From Ceratobasidium sp. AG-K (taxonomy: Eukaryota > Basidiomycota > Agaricomycetes > Cantharellales > Ceratobasidiaceae), in assembly GCA_037039685.1 (NCBI GenBank), contig JAWNGF010000012.1, positions 62,001-126,000 on the forward strand: a stretch of DNA of 64,000 bases. The letters run 5' to 3'. Each line of letters starts with the position of its first letter. The first letter of the stretch is position 1. This document shows, piece after piece, positions 13,182-25,105 of the stretch. The position numbers and the translations under genes are program-made. The notes below the pieces were generated by a model. It saw nothing but the letters and a program-made list of their open reading frames with translations. It did no database searches and was not told the origin of the DNA.

Positions 13182-14249
13182 TCAGTAGCGGGTCTCCGCA
13201 GCATCTTGACGCCTGGCCAGTCCGATGGCAGGCAGGTTGTAGTAGGTAGTGTCCCGGGTGTGGAGTCCAGTCGCGCCAGTATAGAAGGCCAACATGGCGG
13301 AAATGCAGCCGAGGACACCGCCTGCGCGAAGGGCTCCGGCTGAGGTTGGAATCATGTTAGCACCAGTCAACGTGGAAGACCGTTCGATGACTTACTGTGG
13401 TCGTTGAAGTGGGCGACACCGAGGAGCAAGAACATGAGGAACATGAAGAAGAACGTGCCGGCCAAGGGGACTGAGCCGCGGAAAGTGCCGAGGAGGAGCA
13501 TGAGAGCTACAATCATCCAGACCATGTACTGAACAGATGCTCATTAGCCCTGGTCTAAAATTAAACGACCAAACACTCACGTAGATTCCAAGCGCGCTTC
13601 CCAACTCGCCAGTGCTGTATGAGCTCAAGCTTCCCGAAGACGGCCAGTAGAGAATGCCGTACGAGATCCAGAAACCACCGAGAATGGTGAAGGCTGATGT
13701 GCAGCATGTGAGACAATGCACCTCCGTCGCATTCGGTAGTCAACTTACCGGTGGCGGCAAATGTGTTTCCAGTAACGAACTCCCACATTCCAGCAAGCAA
13801 TTGACAAAGTCCACCGACGGCGAGCGCCATACCAATAATGGCATTGGTCTAGAACGGTCTTGGCGTGAGCGTAGCGATCAAGTGCTGAAATGACAATCCT
13901 CACCTGGTAAATGTGCCTGGTCCTGGCGTTAAACAACGACCACATTAGGAGGGTCGAGGCCAAAGCGAACATCCCAAGAGGGGAGGGGTTAGCAAGTCGT
14001 CGGTTGCGATGAACTGGGAATCCAGGCTAAAGGCACCCGAGTTAGCTATTCGTACGACAAGGCGCGTCGAAATGAAGAACTTGCCTGAGAGTCGTGCCTG
14101 TGCATACCCGGACGTCCTTTGCCGCCATAACCGTACCCATCATCGTACCCAGCGCCAGTGCGACCAACGCCGCTGTTCGGATAGTCTCCGGCGGTGGTGC
14201 CGACCGGGTGGGTGGTGTGACCAGTTGCAGCGCCAGCGGGAGCAGCCAT
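13182..14249 (-). CDS. GPR1/FUN34/YaaH (AceTr) acetate transporter
   Basis: Plasma-membrane transporter of the acetate uptake/ammonia export family (yeast Ady2/Ato). The first exon, 14249-14085, gives a Gly-rich N-terminus. The second, from 14026, carries the signature ANPSPLGMF followed by six predicted membrane segments spread over further exons (TLLMWSLF, GMALAVGGLCQLLAGMWEF, GGFWISYGILYW, WMIVALMLLLGTF, AGTFFFMFLMFLLLG, GCISAMLAFYTGATG). The QxxxGMxEF-like segment and the position of the NPxPLG motif match the family. The first intron starts with GCAAGT, a GC-AG intron. Without it the conserved motif would be cut off from the start. Length (about 260 aa) is normal. A TATA box lies 77 nt upstream. 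Confidence 0.9.
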
Positions 14250-14325
14250 TATTGTGCAGTTGAGTTGGTTGGTTAACTGGAGAGTGAGGAGTCGCTGAAT
14301 GAGGGACTGTGCCGCTGAGGTCGTG

Positions 14326-14331
14326 TTTATA
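14326..14331 (-). promoter_or_regulatory. TATA box of the AceTr gene
   Basis: The minus strand reads TATATAAACAC here, 77 nt before the ATG at 14249, a usual distance for a fungal TATA element once a short leader is allowed for. Confidence 0.5.
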
Positions 14332-15517
14332 TACGCACATTCAGTTACTTGTTTCTCAATACAAGGGGCACAAGTGCGTCATGCTTGTAGCGTAAAGTTC
14401 GTCACTCATGTCATCAGCACCGTCATGCGTGGGCCTGAACCCAGGGCGCAAGTGGATCTAGTGCGTTCTGGTTCTTACAGGCAAGGCGCATTGGGCATCC
14501 CCCGTTGTAATTCCGCACGTGACGACACCACCACTACGCCGCAACGGCGAAGTCTAATGTTAGCCAATCATATGTGCAACCACCTTTATGACGGTCTGGA
14601 GCCTGTACCCGGCGGCCTGATTATCTGGCGTGTGCAAATCTGGGGAAGTGGGCGGCACTCCAATGCCGAAGTTCCGAATCGTTCCCGGTTATAGGCTCGT
14701 GGGTTCTTGTAAAAATTAGAACGTGGGGGCTCGATGGAAGTGAAGGAAAGGGAAGTGCGTATGAGTCATAGTTACCAATTGTCGACGGCGCCGTACGTCA
14801 TGAGTCGCTCACTAAACCAGACCTAAAGTTGCCCGAACGTGGCGCCGCAATCACGTGCTATCCTGACATCATATTCAATTCATTCAGTTTCTCCCAATTC
14901 AATGTGCTCTAAATCTGGTGAATGATATTACCGGGCTTACAGATGACCCGTACGCTTTTGTTGCCGAATCCTGAGCCCTGGATAGGGATAAGTTTGACGG
15001 TGTCATTGATATATTTAGTGTTTTATCTGTTCAGAGCCAAGTACAAACCAAAGATACAATGGAGCGTCATACATTATGCAATTGAATCAAGACTTGACCC
15101 GAGTAACGGCATGGCCAAGTAAACTTATCCAAACAAAGTGCTTATACAGTTGGGCCTCGAGAGTGATCCACATGATGCCGGAGCGCCCCACGATGTTACT
15201 GAGGCGCCCGATCTGCAATAATTTCGATGATTGGTTTAGAGTTGGCCTCATTTCTGTGTCGAATGAAGGAGCACTTTCCTCCGAGCAGAAGGCTGTGGCG
15301 TCCTCTTAAATCTAGTTTGACCTCAGACAACATCTCGGTTCGGCTAGTCTGGGCTTAGAGTCGATTGCTGTAAATGTAGATATATGTTCTGCGTGCTGTT
15401 AGATACAACGCATATACGGCTACCTAGCAAGCATTCCAACTCTGACTCGCCCACCGTACGACGGCGGGATGACCAACCCAGCCTCACGTGCCCAACTCCC
15501 ACACCTCTCCCTCTACC
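14332..15517. other. Intergenic, upstream of AceTr and ORC2
   Basis: About 1.2 kb between divergent genes. Several short open frames occur, none with a recognisable family or splice pattern. It may hold long promoter elements or an unseen first exon of ORC2. Confidence 0.4.
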
Positions 15518-16657
15518 ATGGCCTCGAAAACCGCACCCTTTGACCTCTACTTTCACCACCACTCGAAATCCGCCAGATCCTCAGACACACTCTACTCGCA
15601 CGTCGCCCAACCACTCGCACACCCCCTCCCCACATTCCCCCCACCCAAACACGCCCTCGGTAAACCGACCGGGCTCTTTCCGCACTGGTTGACCGAGCTC
15701 CTCGAGGGGTTTAATCTGCTGTTTTATGGATTTGGGAGTAAACGCGCGTTGGTCAACGAGTTTGCCCAGTTGGAGTGTGCAAACGAGGGGCACGTCGTCG
15801 TCGTCAATGGGTTCTTGCCAAACGTGGGTCCGGCGGACGTGCTGGCGTCGATAGAACAGGTCCCGGGTGTGGAGGAAGAGCCGCTTGGGGGATCAGGGGC
15901 CGACGCACGCGCGAATCGGATAGCCGAGGTGTTCAACGAGGACCGGAGCGACAGATTGTTCTTGATCATTCATAATATCGACGCCCCGCAACTCGCGAAT
16001 GCCCGTGCGCAGAGGATTTTGTTAACCCTCGCGTCGGCGCGGAATATCCACCTTGTCGCCACGGTGGACCATATCAATTCGGCACTACTATTTCCGCGCG
16101 ACCAGGCGCTGGGACGCAAACCGCATCTAGGGGTACTGGCAAACGAGGATCGAGAGGAGGGCGTACAGAGGGGGTTGAAAACGTGGTCCTGGCTATGGCA
16201 CGACCTGACGACATTCGAGCCGTACAATGCCGAGTTGGCGAATCGAGACTTGACGGTTCCCCCCTCGGTCACTACGACTTCGACTGGCGCTGCCGTCGTC
16301 GGGTCGACAGAAGTGACGGCCTCGGCGGCGCAACACGTGTTTGCGTCTGTGACGGTCAAGGCGCAAAAGGTGTTCTTGTTGCTGGGGAATAAGCAGTTGC
16401 GCGAGTTGGAGGAGGAGGGTGTGGTGCGGACCCCTGCGAGTGGGATGGCCAAGTATGCGGTGTTGTATGATGCGTTGTTGGCCGAGGCGCGGGACGAGTT
16501 TGTGGCGGCGAATGATGCGGCACTTCGTGGGTTGTTGGGAGAGTTTAGGGATCATGGAATGGTAGTGTCGGGGGACAATGAACAGGGAAAGGAGGTTATT
16601 TGGGTGCCAGCTGCTCAGGATGTATTGAAGACGATTGTAGGGTACTTGAACAAGTAG
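15518..16657 (+). CDS. ORC2: Origin recognition complex subunit 2
   Basis: Subunit of the nuclear six-subunit complex that marks replication origins and loads MCM helicase. A single exon of 379 aa starts at ATG 15518 (CTACCATGG). It carries the conserved ORC2 core: FPHWLTELLEGFNLLFYGFGSKRA (here about residues 60-80, the degenerate P-loop region), a Walker-B-like LFLIIHNIDAP, and IHLVATVDHINSALLF. The C-terminal winged-helix part follows (FLLLGNKQLRELEEEG). Most fungal ORC2 proteins have a longer, disordered N-terminus; here it is very short, so an upstream exon cannot be excluded, though none is visible. The 3' end faces ERG24, 84 bp away. Confidence 0.93.
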   Translation: MASKTAPFDLYFHHHSKSARSSDTLYSHVAQPLAHPLPTFPPPKHALGKPTGLFPHWLTELLEGFNLLFYGFGSKRALVNEFAQLECANEGHVVVVNGFLPNVGPADVLASIEQVPGVEEEPLGGSGADARANRIAEVFNEDRSDRLFLIIHNIDAPQLANARAQRILLTLASARNIHLVATVDHINSALLFPRDQALGRKPHLGVLANEDREEGVQRGLKTWSWLWHDLTTFEPYNAELANRDLTVPPSVTTTSTGAAVVGSTEVTASAAQHVFASVTVKAQKVFLLLGNKQLRELEEEGVVRTPASGMAKYAVLYDALLAEARDEFVAANDAALRGLLGEFRDHGMVVSGDNEQGKEVIWVPAAQDVLKTIVGYLNK

Positions 16658-16741
16658 AAACCAGTTGATTGAACAAGCCGTACAGAAAGGTACACCGTAT
16701 CAAACAAGTCTGCTATATACATCCCCAGTGATTAGTCGAAC

Positions 16742-18328
16742 CTAGTAGATGTACGGGAACATCTTCCATGGAACGATTTGCGTGTATGTGTTCCAGTCCT
16801 TTCCGTACCTGCGCGGCCATGTCAGTCTATGAAATCTAAGAAATTCGATGAGACCCACTTTTTGCGGCACGCCTCGTCGTCACGCGTCTGCCTGTGCAAC
16901 AACAGGATCAAGAAATAGATGCAGTAGAAATAGGTAATCGGGGTATTGAACCCAGTCGGGAGCGAGTACGAAACCGCCATGATCCAGTCACCACTATAAC
17001 CAAATCAGTAACCGCACCACCAAAAATTACAAAAGAACGCACAGGTAATTAGGGTGCTGACACATTCCCCACCATCCACTGGTCAAGAGCCTCGTACCAC
17101 GTTCAGTCTGGAACGACGTGAGGTCTATCGAATTGTTGTTAATCGTACGATCCGAAGCGCCGAGGCGCGTGCTCACTCTTTGGGTTCCTTCCATTCCTGA
17201 ATTCGTTCTTTTCGTTGTTGCTAGACCTGAAGATCCAGTAGCCGAGGCCGTGGATGCAGAAAATGACACAGGTCCAGAATGGGCCGAGTTCGATGTGGTT
17301 GAAGGCGAGGTAGCGGGCTTGGAGCGAGTAGGTGAACGGGACCCAGGCGAGGTCGCCGACTGCGAGCATGAATCCGAAGCCATCGGTCGTGATGTCCATG
17401 GTCGTGAGGATTGAGGGCTGAAAAATGTCAATAAGGGATCTATAGCAAGGAGAAGGAGTTGCCTTACCTCGTTGTAGAGTGCGTCAACGACATAGAGGCC
17501 CTGGAAGAAGAGAACAAGGCCCATCGAGTCGGTTGGGATCCATCCGCCACGACGAGTGAGCTGTTCGCAGGCTGAGCTAATGTTGCACAACAACCAGAGG
17601 ATCAAGCCAGGGCGGAGCTCATTGAAGGACTTGATATCCAGTGAGCCGATCGCGGGGTTGAGTTCACGCCCGATGAACCACTGCAAAGAGTTAGATCAGG
17701 CTGAAAAACAAAGGTTGAACGTACATCGTAAATAAGGTTACCAGAGTTGCCGCCAAGGGCAAGGGTACGAGTGTCTTCGTTGCGAGTGGAGATGTAGTAG
17801 CAGTAGGTGGCCTGGATGAACGAGTTGATTAAAGCTGCGGTGCAGAGCCCAACCCAGTGCTCGTAGATGAAGGTGAACGACTGGGGGCCAAAGTTCATGA
17901 TCCAACCAGCGGTGAGACCGAGGGTGAGGAGCATCGTCGAGAAGGCTGGTCAACATTGTTAGCAAAGAACAAGAAAAAAGTGCTGGCTTACCATTGATTT
18001 TGTAGTTGATGCGCCCCCCTGTGCGCAACTCGGTGCCTTCCACCCAGTCACCCGGGAGAACATACCAGGCTACGACGGTAAAGGCATACCACGCCGCATA
18101 GGCAATCGATGCGTCACGGTCAAAGAGGCTCTTCCACCAGTCAATATCCTGGACTGCGTTGACAAAGTTGACTGGGATGGACCAGGGGTGAGGGGGACAG
18201 CCACCAGCTGCTTCAGAGCAGGTGAAATAAAGCCCATAGATGGTGAGAGGGACTGTGAGCGACACAAACGTCGCTCCAGGCGGGCCAAAAAACTCATAGT
18301 GCGTCGTCTTGGGATTGCGCACGGACAT
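16742..18328 (-). CDS. ERG24: Delta(14)-sterol reductase (C-14 sterol reductase)
   Basis: ER membrane enzyme of ergosterol synthesis that reduces the C14=C15 double bond after lanosterol demethylation, using NADPH. The ATG at 18328 begins a polytopic protein (FFGPPGATFVSLTVPLTIYG). Seven or so exons are separated by short introns. Diagnostic blocks are GRELNPAIGSLDIKSFNEL plus RPGLILW, shared with ERG24 and the lamin B receptor rather than ERG4, then GWWGMCQHPNYL and the C-terminal LLLHRQTRDDEACRKKYG, WNTY and VPWKMFPYIY, the end typical of the ERG4/ERG24 family. The last exon ends at TAG 16742. The start is 139 bp from the divergent VAP gene, so the two probably share a promoter; both proteins act at the ER. 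Confidence 0.92.
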
Positions 18329-18467
18329 GGTGGTGGGGGCGCGTCAACAGGATGGATACAAACATCGAGAGATAAGCGCCGTGTTTGTCAGCAATGACGA
18401 GGCGTGACTGGCCTCGTCGTGGCAGTGTTTTTCTCGTGTCCTCCTGCCCTCCACCAGCACCGTCGCA

Positions 18468-19881
18468 ATGTCTGTCCAACTCAATCCGAGCAACCAGCTC
18501 GGCTTCAATCGTGGGTCCAGTTGTGGTGTATGGGGTGTTGCTGACTGTCTGCAGGCCCCCTTACCCAGATTGTGCGCCGAACACTGACCGTGACAAATCA
18601 CAACTCGCAGCCGGTTGCGTTCAAGGTCAAGACCACCGCACCAAAAGTAAGCCCGATCCGGAGCTTGTCCACACAATCTGACCCGCGCAGCTCTACTGTG
18701 TCCGCCCCAACTCGGGTGTCATTGAGCCCGGAGAAAGTGCCGATGTCCAAGGTCCGTAGCGCTTATTGATCAACGTGTATCGACTAACTCGTGTGCAGTG
18801 TTGTTGCAGGCAATGCGCGAGGACCCGCCGCTCTCCACCAAATGCAAAGACAAGTTCCTTGTCCAGAGCATGATCATATCGCCCGAGAGACTATCTCGGG
18901 CACCACACGACATGGTATGTCCCAGCCTCGTTTCATCCGCCTGATCTCACTCGTTGCAGTGGCAATTCGATGAAGACGAAAAACCTCCCCAAATCCACCA
19001 ACAAAAGATCAAGGTCGCGTATCTCCCGCCCGAAGGCCAGGTCCTGGAGGAGGAGGACTTGGGCCACAGCAGAGACATGACCGGAGACATCACCATGGAC
19101 GACTCGAGAGTATGCTCGCATTGCACCTTCCTTTTTCGGAAACTGACTCTTTATTAGCGCTACGACACGGCGCCCAACATTACAGATGCTGTACGTTTAG
19201 ATTCTCAGCTCTTCTACTCTTGCTTACCTTTGATTCCAGAGTCGAACTCGCTCGCCTCCGCCTCTGATCCCGACTTTCCCTCCGGCCCCTGCACCAGCTC
19301 CGCCAGCCCCGGCTCCGGCACCCGTTGCACCCGCGCCTTCCTCTCCCACGCCCTCTCCTCCGCCAGTCCGGGACCGCGCCCATTCGCCAGGCCAGGAATA
19401 CTCAATTGCCGAGGAAGTCGTTACCCAACAACAAATTATCGAACCTCTCAAGGAAGAAAAACCCGCGACTCCCAACGTCGTCAACATCAACGTCGTCACG
19501 CCATCCCAGCCACCGACTCCCGCCCCGGCCGAACAAAAGCCCTCCAAGTCCAACGACGCGGCGTTTGCAGAACTCAACCAGCGATACTCCGAGGCCCAGA
19601 TTGAGATTAACCGTCTGCGTGGGTTGTTGGCGTCGATTCCGCCCGCCGGAACGGTTCGGCGGCGTAACAAGGTCATGTCGGACGATGGGAGCACCGTCAT
19701 TGGGGACGACGTGTCGGAAGAGGGAACGATCATCGAAACCGAGACGGCCGTGGCGATTCAGCCCGAGGGCGTCCCGCTGCAACTTGTCGTGCTCATCGCA
19801 CTAGTAAGTCCCCCACTTGCACTAGTTTCGCATCTAACTGGTTCACAGGTCGTGTTCATCACCACATACCTCTTCTTCTGA
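18468..19881 (+). CDS. SCS2: VAP/Scs2-type MSP-domain ER tether
   Basis: Tail-anchored ER protein of the VAMP-associated-protein family, which recruits FFAT-motif lipid-transfer proteins to ER contact sites. The ATG at 18468 begins MSVQLNPSNQLGFN. The MSP domain continues over short exons (RTLTVTNHNSQPVAFKVKTT, APK|LYCVRPNSGVIEPGES, LQAMREDPP, CKDKFLVQS). A Pro/Ala-rich linker follows, then a short coiled coil (AELNQRYSEAQIEINRLRGLL) and a C-terminal hydrophobic anchor, LQLVVLIALVVFITTYLFF, split by the last intron. Conserved Lys and Asn of the FFAT-binding face are present in the TTAPK block. Length is about 330 aa. It is divergent from ERG24. Confidence 0.93.
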
Positions 19882-20855
19882 TCCCCATAGACCCATTCTT
19901 TCTGGTTGTACATATCCTCCCCAGTTGAGGAAAGGTTTTATAATACACATATCAGGACAACGTCCCGCCGCTGGCTTGTATTTCTTTTTAGTATTGCTTC
20001 ATTTAGGTGTGAAATGCATTCTTGGTCCAGAAACTTGCGATGACGTGTGAACCCCACGTCACGGTTGACGTGCGGTACCGCGAAAAATTAACCTGCGGAC
20101 AATCACTGTGGCTTGAACTGGACTGGCACAGGGCGAGCCACGTATGCATAGTGCCACCACGTTGAGCGCTTGTCTCGTTACGTATATTATGTAAACGGTA
20201 GACTGTGCAGGATTGTTCCTTGGATTACTGGTTGAGGGTTGTACGGTGCTTGTGCTGCTTGGGCTTTGGGTTTGTGCCAATACTTTTGCAGCTACTTGAG
20301 GATTATTAGTACCCGCTCGATTCGGGAGTGTAGGACCGCGTGGTGTGAAATGGGCAACGATGTGAGCGATACTAAATACGGTCACTCGTCGTTGAGATGT
20401 GGCGTGCATGGATGGGATGCGGCTTTCTGGATTCGGTCACATTATCATACCTGCTTGGTTGTGGAAGCTCCATTAAACCTTTCGAACTTTCTGGGTGGAC
20501 ACTGGACCGCCGACCAACGATACGACAATGCATCAATCCACAAGTCAAATATATGCATGTATGCGTCTAGATTTGCTGTCTCATCAAACGGATGCCGTCG
20601 TACAACAGCTTTCATAAGGTTTCTCCAAGAACATTCTCAGTCGAGTCAGTGGTTCGTGTGGCTACGGCTTCGTTAGCCGCACATCACATCCAGCGCGGTT
20701 TGGTTTCCCAAATTGGGCTATCACATCGCGTTCAACACGTTGCTCTTTTATCGATGTGGCTACAGTGGGCTTGGCTTACGCCGTCGCGTTGCCACTGGAG
20801 ATTGTTATAAATTGCCCTCGTGGCCTTCCCCTCTGCCTTGTCCCTACTCACTGCC
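19882..20855. other. Intergenic, promoter of dynamin-like gene
   Basis: About 970 bp with no supported gene. A TATAAA at 20806-20811 lies 45 nt before the dynamin ATG and may be its core promoter. Confidence 0.4.
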
Positions 20856-23800
20856 ATGTCATTTAATTGGGCGCGTGGCCCACCGAGGCAGGCTACTCCA
20901 GAACCTGCCTCAAACAATACGCGAAACTCAAAATCCGCCTCGCCTGATCTCGAAGACCCCGTCGTGGTTGTTGATCGCCCCCCTTCACCAACTAGTACTA
21001 TCGGCTCGGGTATGGAGAGCAACTCATTCTTTGACTTTGCAATGGTCGACATTGACTCGGACGAACCCCATCAAAGTACCCTTGCTGATCAAGATATTAA
21101 TTCGAATGAACATGCTCGTCAGCGTCGAGAATTGCTCGATTTAATTAATAGGCTACAAGCTATCGGGTAAGGACCATCTAGTTATTGGTATTCGGCGATA
21201 TTTACCGAAAGCAACGTAGGCTGGGTGCTGAATTGGAGCTTCCCCAGATCGCTTGCATTGGTTCGCAGAGTGTTGGAAAATCTTCATTGATAGAATCCAT
21301 TTCAGGGGTAGGCAGAAATTGTCTTCAAATGTCGTGTTTCTTACCAAATAACATTGTAGGTCGCCCTTCCACGAGCTATGGGAACTTGCACTCGGTAGGT
21401 TTTGGGTTCCCATCCGCGTTTATATTTGTATGACTAATAAGATACAAGGTGCCCTATTGAATGCCGTCTCAAACGTTCAGAACAAGAGTGGACTGCCACA
21501 GTCTCTCTTCGGTTCGAGAATGGAAAAAGCGGTTATGTGGGTAAAACCAAAGAAATCGAATTTGGCAAGTTACCTTTGCCATTGGCTTTAACCGTTCGCC
21601 GACCAGTCGTCCGCTAGGTTCCAAGATGACGTCTCGCGAGGAGGTTCAAGACCGAATCCGTCGCGCTCAGTTGGCGATCCTAAACCCGAACACTGAACAC
21701 AGTAGCTTCCTCAGCAGTGATACCAACACCCAATACTCGTCGTCGCGTTCGTTCTCGCAAAACTGCGTCATCGTCGTTCTTGAGGGTCGTGAACTTTCAG
21801 ACTTGAATTTTGTTGATTTGCCAGGTGAGCTAGATCAGTGCTGGAGCTGCTTGGGTTTGCTCATGTAATGTGTAGGACTGATTTCCAATGTCGCGGATGA
21901 TCGAAACGTTGGTGATATCGACTTGGTTCGGGCGCTGGTCACTTCATACGTCAGCAAGCCAAGTTGTCTCATCCTTCTCACAATTTCCTGCGAGAGTGAG
22001 TACAAATAAATGCGGTTCAAACCGGGATGATTAAATGCGTTTGTAGGTGACTTTGAGAATCAACCTGCTGGAAGGCTCGCCCGCGACCATGACCCACAAG
22101 GATTGCGTACAATTGGTAATTGAATAGAATATATATCTCGTATTAAGACTTTCTGACTGCTTTCTATTACGCAGGCGTACTTACTAAACCGGACCGCATT
22201 GAAAGGGGGTCGGAGGCGCCCTGGATCCGGATGATTAAGAACGAGACCCCAGCGCTTCGGCTTCGCCATGGGTGGTTTAGTGTCAAACAGCCCTCTGCGC
22301 TCGAACTTGAAGAGGGCATGTCCTGGTCCGAAGGCCGGGAGCTGGATGAGAGTTTTTTCCAGGATACTGCGCCGTGGAGCACAATTGAAGAAGAATGGAG
22401 AAAGAGGCTTGGGTGCTCAAACCTAATCAGCCATCTGGGAGAAACCTTGGGAAAGGTCATTCTTAGTCGGTACGTGAATTTAGTAGAGGACTACAACCTG
22501 AGACCTTACCAATGGGAACAAGGTTACCGCATATATGCGATGAGGTTGACCGCCTAATCGCGCTCAACACCTCTCAGCTCGAGGGTATTCCGCCTCCGCC
22601 CTCACTCGATCCACTGGCCGAGGTTCTACAACTTGTCAACTCGTTTGCACGGGAGGTTACTCAACATGTTCGAGGAGATCCGAGATCTGGGCGAACTGGT
22701 CTAATTCAATCACTCGTCACATCTGCGAAGGCTTTCCAAGAAGATCTACGAAAGATCACCCCAGTGTTCAGACCAACGCATCAGAGCGACTCTGTTGGTG
22801 CCCCGACCGCCCCTGAGTTCCTTCCGCCGGGAGAAACGTGGCCATCTCAGTCGGAGAAGGGATTGACTTACTGGTTGGAAGACGTAGTGGAGTTGGCTGA
22901 AGGGTGGGTGCCCCCGTTTTACTCACAATCAAACCGTTTCCTCACTTGATTAAATAAAGGGCGCGAACAAGAGAGCTTCCAGGTATACTACAGGGATGCC
23001 GGTTCTATGGTATAACGCGATACTGATTGTGCCATAGGTGAATTTCCGTTTGCGGTGACGGAAGAGCTCGTTACCCGAACCTTAAGGTCATGGCGCGAGC
23101 CGGTTCAAGAAATGTTTACGCGAGCGGAGCGCATATTTGTTCAGCGACTTACGACTCTAGTCGAAACACACTTCGGGAAACATTCTTATGGAGGCTTGAG
23201 AGCTGCTGTCCAGTTAGTACCCCCTAACTTGCACCAAAGTTGGTATGGATGACTGACTCGGCATGCGCACTTATCTAGGAAAATTGTTCTGGAGCAGCTT
23301 GCAGAGCTCAAAACAGCGACACTGCAAGAACTCGATTTCATGCTGGACATGGAGTCACTTCCGTTTACACTCAATTCACATTACTACTTGGACTACAAGG
23401 AGAAGTTTCTCAAATACTATGCGACTGCTCGAAATAATCGAAGTGCTCTTGCACGGTCCCTCCGACGACGTCCATCCGTGACAGGTCACCGCGAGAAGGG
23501 GGTCGATCCTGATCCTCTCGAGGTCGCAATGGAGAGCCTAAGACGAGCCGGGTTTGATGGATTGCGGCGGGAAGATTTAATCAAGCTGTTGCCTGCGGAT
23601 TTCTCTCAGCAGGCCGCACTTGAAATTATGGCCAGTGCTCGCGCGTATTATCAAGGTACGTCCAGTTATCAGTACAGCCTTCGTTAAATCACCTGTTATT
23701 CGGCACGTACATAGTGGCATACAAACGCTTCTCCGACACCATTCCACTTGCTATTGACCAACGCTATATACGAGGTTTCGAGCGTTCAATTCAGACGGCT

Positions 23801-24352
23801 CTGGTGGCTGGATTGAAAATAAGCGCGTCAGATGCTCACGACCGCTGTGCAAAGTGGCTCGCCGAGTCCCAAGCCAGTGTGCGCCGGCGAACCGAGTTGA
23901 ATGATCGCAAGGAACGACTGGAAGCGGCCAGAATGGAACTTATGGAAGTACCTGGCGTGGTGGCTATGAGGGACCGGTTGTCGAAAACCAGCCAGGAGCA
24001 CTCAAAACGAACCCCTCGGGCTCCGAGCTCGGCCCGACACCGTCCACAAGCGGACGACGATAATCGCGTACGTACCGCCGAAACAGGGAGTTCTGTGGCA
24101 ACAAACGCGGCAGGGCGCGAAGCACCCGTACCTACGGTATGTGGTGCATCGTGATTGTAGATTAGTGTAATAATTTAAATGGTTTGTGTGGTCTAGCCAG
24201 GTGGAACGACGCTGCGCCCTCAAGCGGTGACGTTTGTACCAGGACTGGCAACGGAGTCCATGCCGAAATCTGATTTTGCGCCTCGATTGGGAGCAGGTTT
24301 CCCAAAGCGAGCCACAGACAACCGTTCTCCATTTAACTTCGACTCCATTTAA
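20856..24352 (+). CDS. Dynamin-family GTPase
   Basis: Large GTPase of the dynamin superfamily, by family a self-assembling membrane-remodelling or interferon-Mx-like protein. The start ATG at 20856 begins a Ser/Pro-rich leader of about 90 aa. Then come the GTPase motifs: G1 GSQSVGKSS (near 21270), G3 DLPG (near 21815) followed by GLISN, and G4 TKPDR (near 22190). The middle/stalk region runs through exons to about 23690 (LPHICDEVDRLIALNT, YKRFSDTIPLAIDQRYIRG), ending with a GED-like helix and a basic, Pro/Ser-rich tail to TAA 24350. About 12 exons join in frame. No pleckstrin domain or transmembrane segment is seen. It is not a clear match to Dnm1, Vps1 or Mgm1; it looks like the lineage-expanded Mx-like dynamins of Agaricomycetes. 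A specific role is not assigned. Confidence 0.9.
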
Positions 24353-24459
24353 CTGAAATTCTAGAATTTATCTCAGTTCTGGTTGGCTGGCTCAAAATTT
24401 GTTGTTGAAGATGCAAAATTGTATTTTAACTAAGAACCGAACCCCAGGATCATGGTAGG

Positions 24460-25045
24460 TTAACCCGAGAACTGAAAAGACCACGGTTTCCCAATAAATG
24501 CTCTGGGCAGCAATGCACACTGCGCAGGGTTTCAGTTTGAAGTCTGCATTAATTCGCGTACTCACTTGGGGCGGGAAACTTCTCAACATGGAAAAGTCCA
24601 TGTACAATCGCTCGCCGCTCGCAGGCTCAAGGTATAGCCTATGATCGAGAGTCAGTGGGAAATATTTTGTATGGGTGGGAATTGAACAACTTGTAGCAAT
24701 GCCGGCCATCGGCTTCCTCTACTTTGAATTCGAAGGGATCTCGGACAGCAACAACAGATGGCATGCCTTCCGTTTCTCCTACAATTCCAGCGTATTTGTC
24801 ATGTCTGAGATTTCGAAGGACTATCGTATCTTCTGAACGCTGCTCGATTCTCCACTGCTCAGGAGATCGCGGTATAGCAAATCAAGTCGAGAAGGAGAGC
24901 CAATGTAGTTGCTCACCTCTTGTTCCCCGGGGGTACCAGTGGCCTCTTCCAAGGAAAGAGGCATTCCGTCTTCTCCATTTCGCATGGTGAGCAACTTATT
25001 TTCCGGCTTTACGAGAGTGCATGGAACGTTCGGTATATCGATCAT
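24460..25045 (-). CDS. Small beta-trefoil-like protein
   Basis: Four exons can be joined: ATG at 25045 (context AGCAACCATG), MIDIPNVPCTLVKPENKLLT..., then WRIEQRSEDTIVLRNLR, then YKLYLEPASGERLYMDF, and a last exon ending PWSFQFSG with TAA at 24460. The product is about 140 aa. The repeated pattern of a small aliphatic core, YAGI-type turns and W-x-I/F strands resembles beta-trefoil proteins of basidiomycetes, such as the I66-type protease inhibitors and ricin-B-like lectins. There is no signal peptide; many of these proteins are cytosolic defence proteins of fruiting fungi. The final acceptor (GCGCAG) is chosen because it keeps the frame and gives a compact end. The fold assignment is an inference from pattern, not from a clear motif. 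Confidence 0.6.
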
Positions 25046-25099
25046 GGTTGCTTTGACCTCGGAAGGGTGTAAACAGTCGATTGGGTTGAAGGGTGTCGG

Positions 25100-25105
25100 T
25101 TTATA
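25100..25105 (-). promoter_or_regulatory. TATA box of the beta-trefoil-like gene
   Basis: TATAAA on the minus strand, 55 nt before the ATG at 25045. A CCAAT sequence overlaps its 5' side (GGGCCAATATAAA). Confidence 0.55.
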
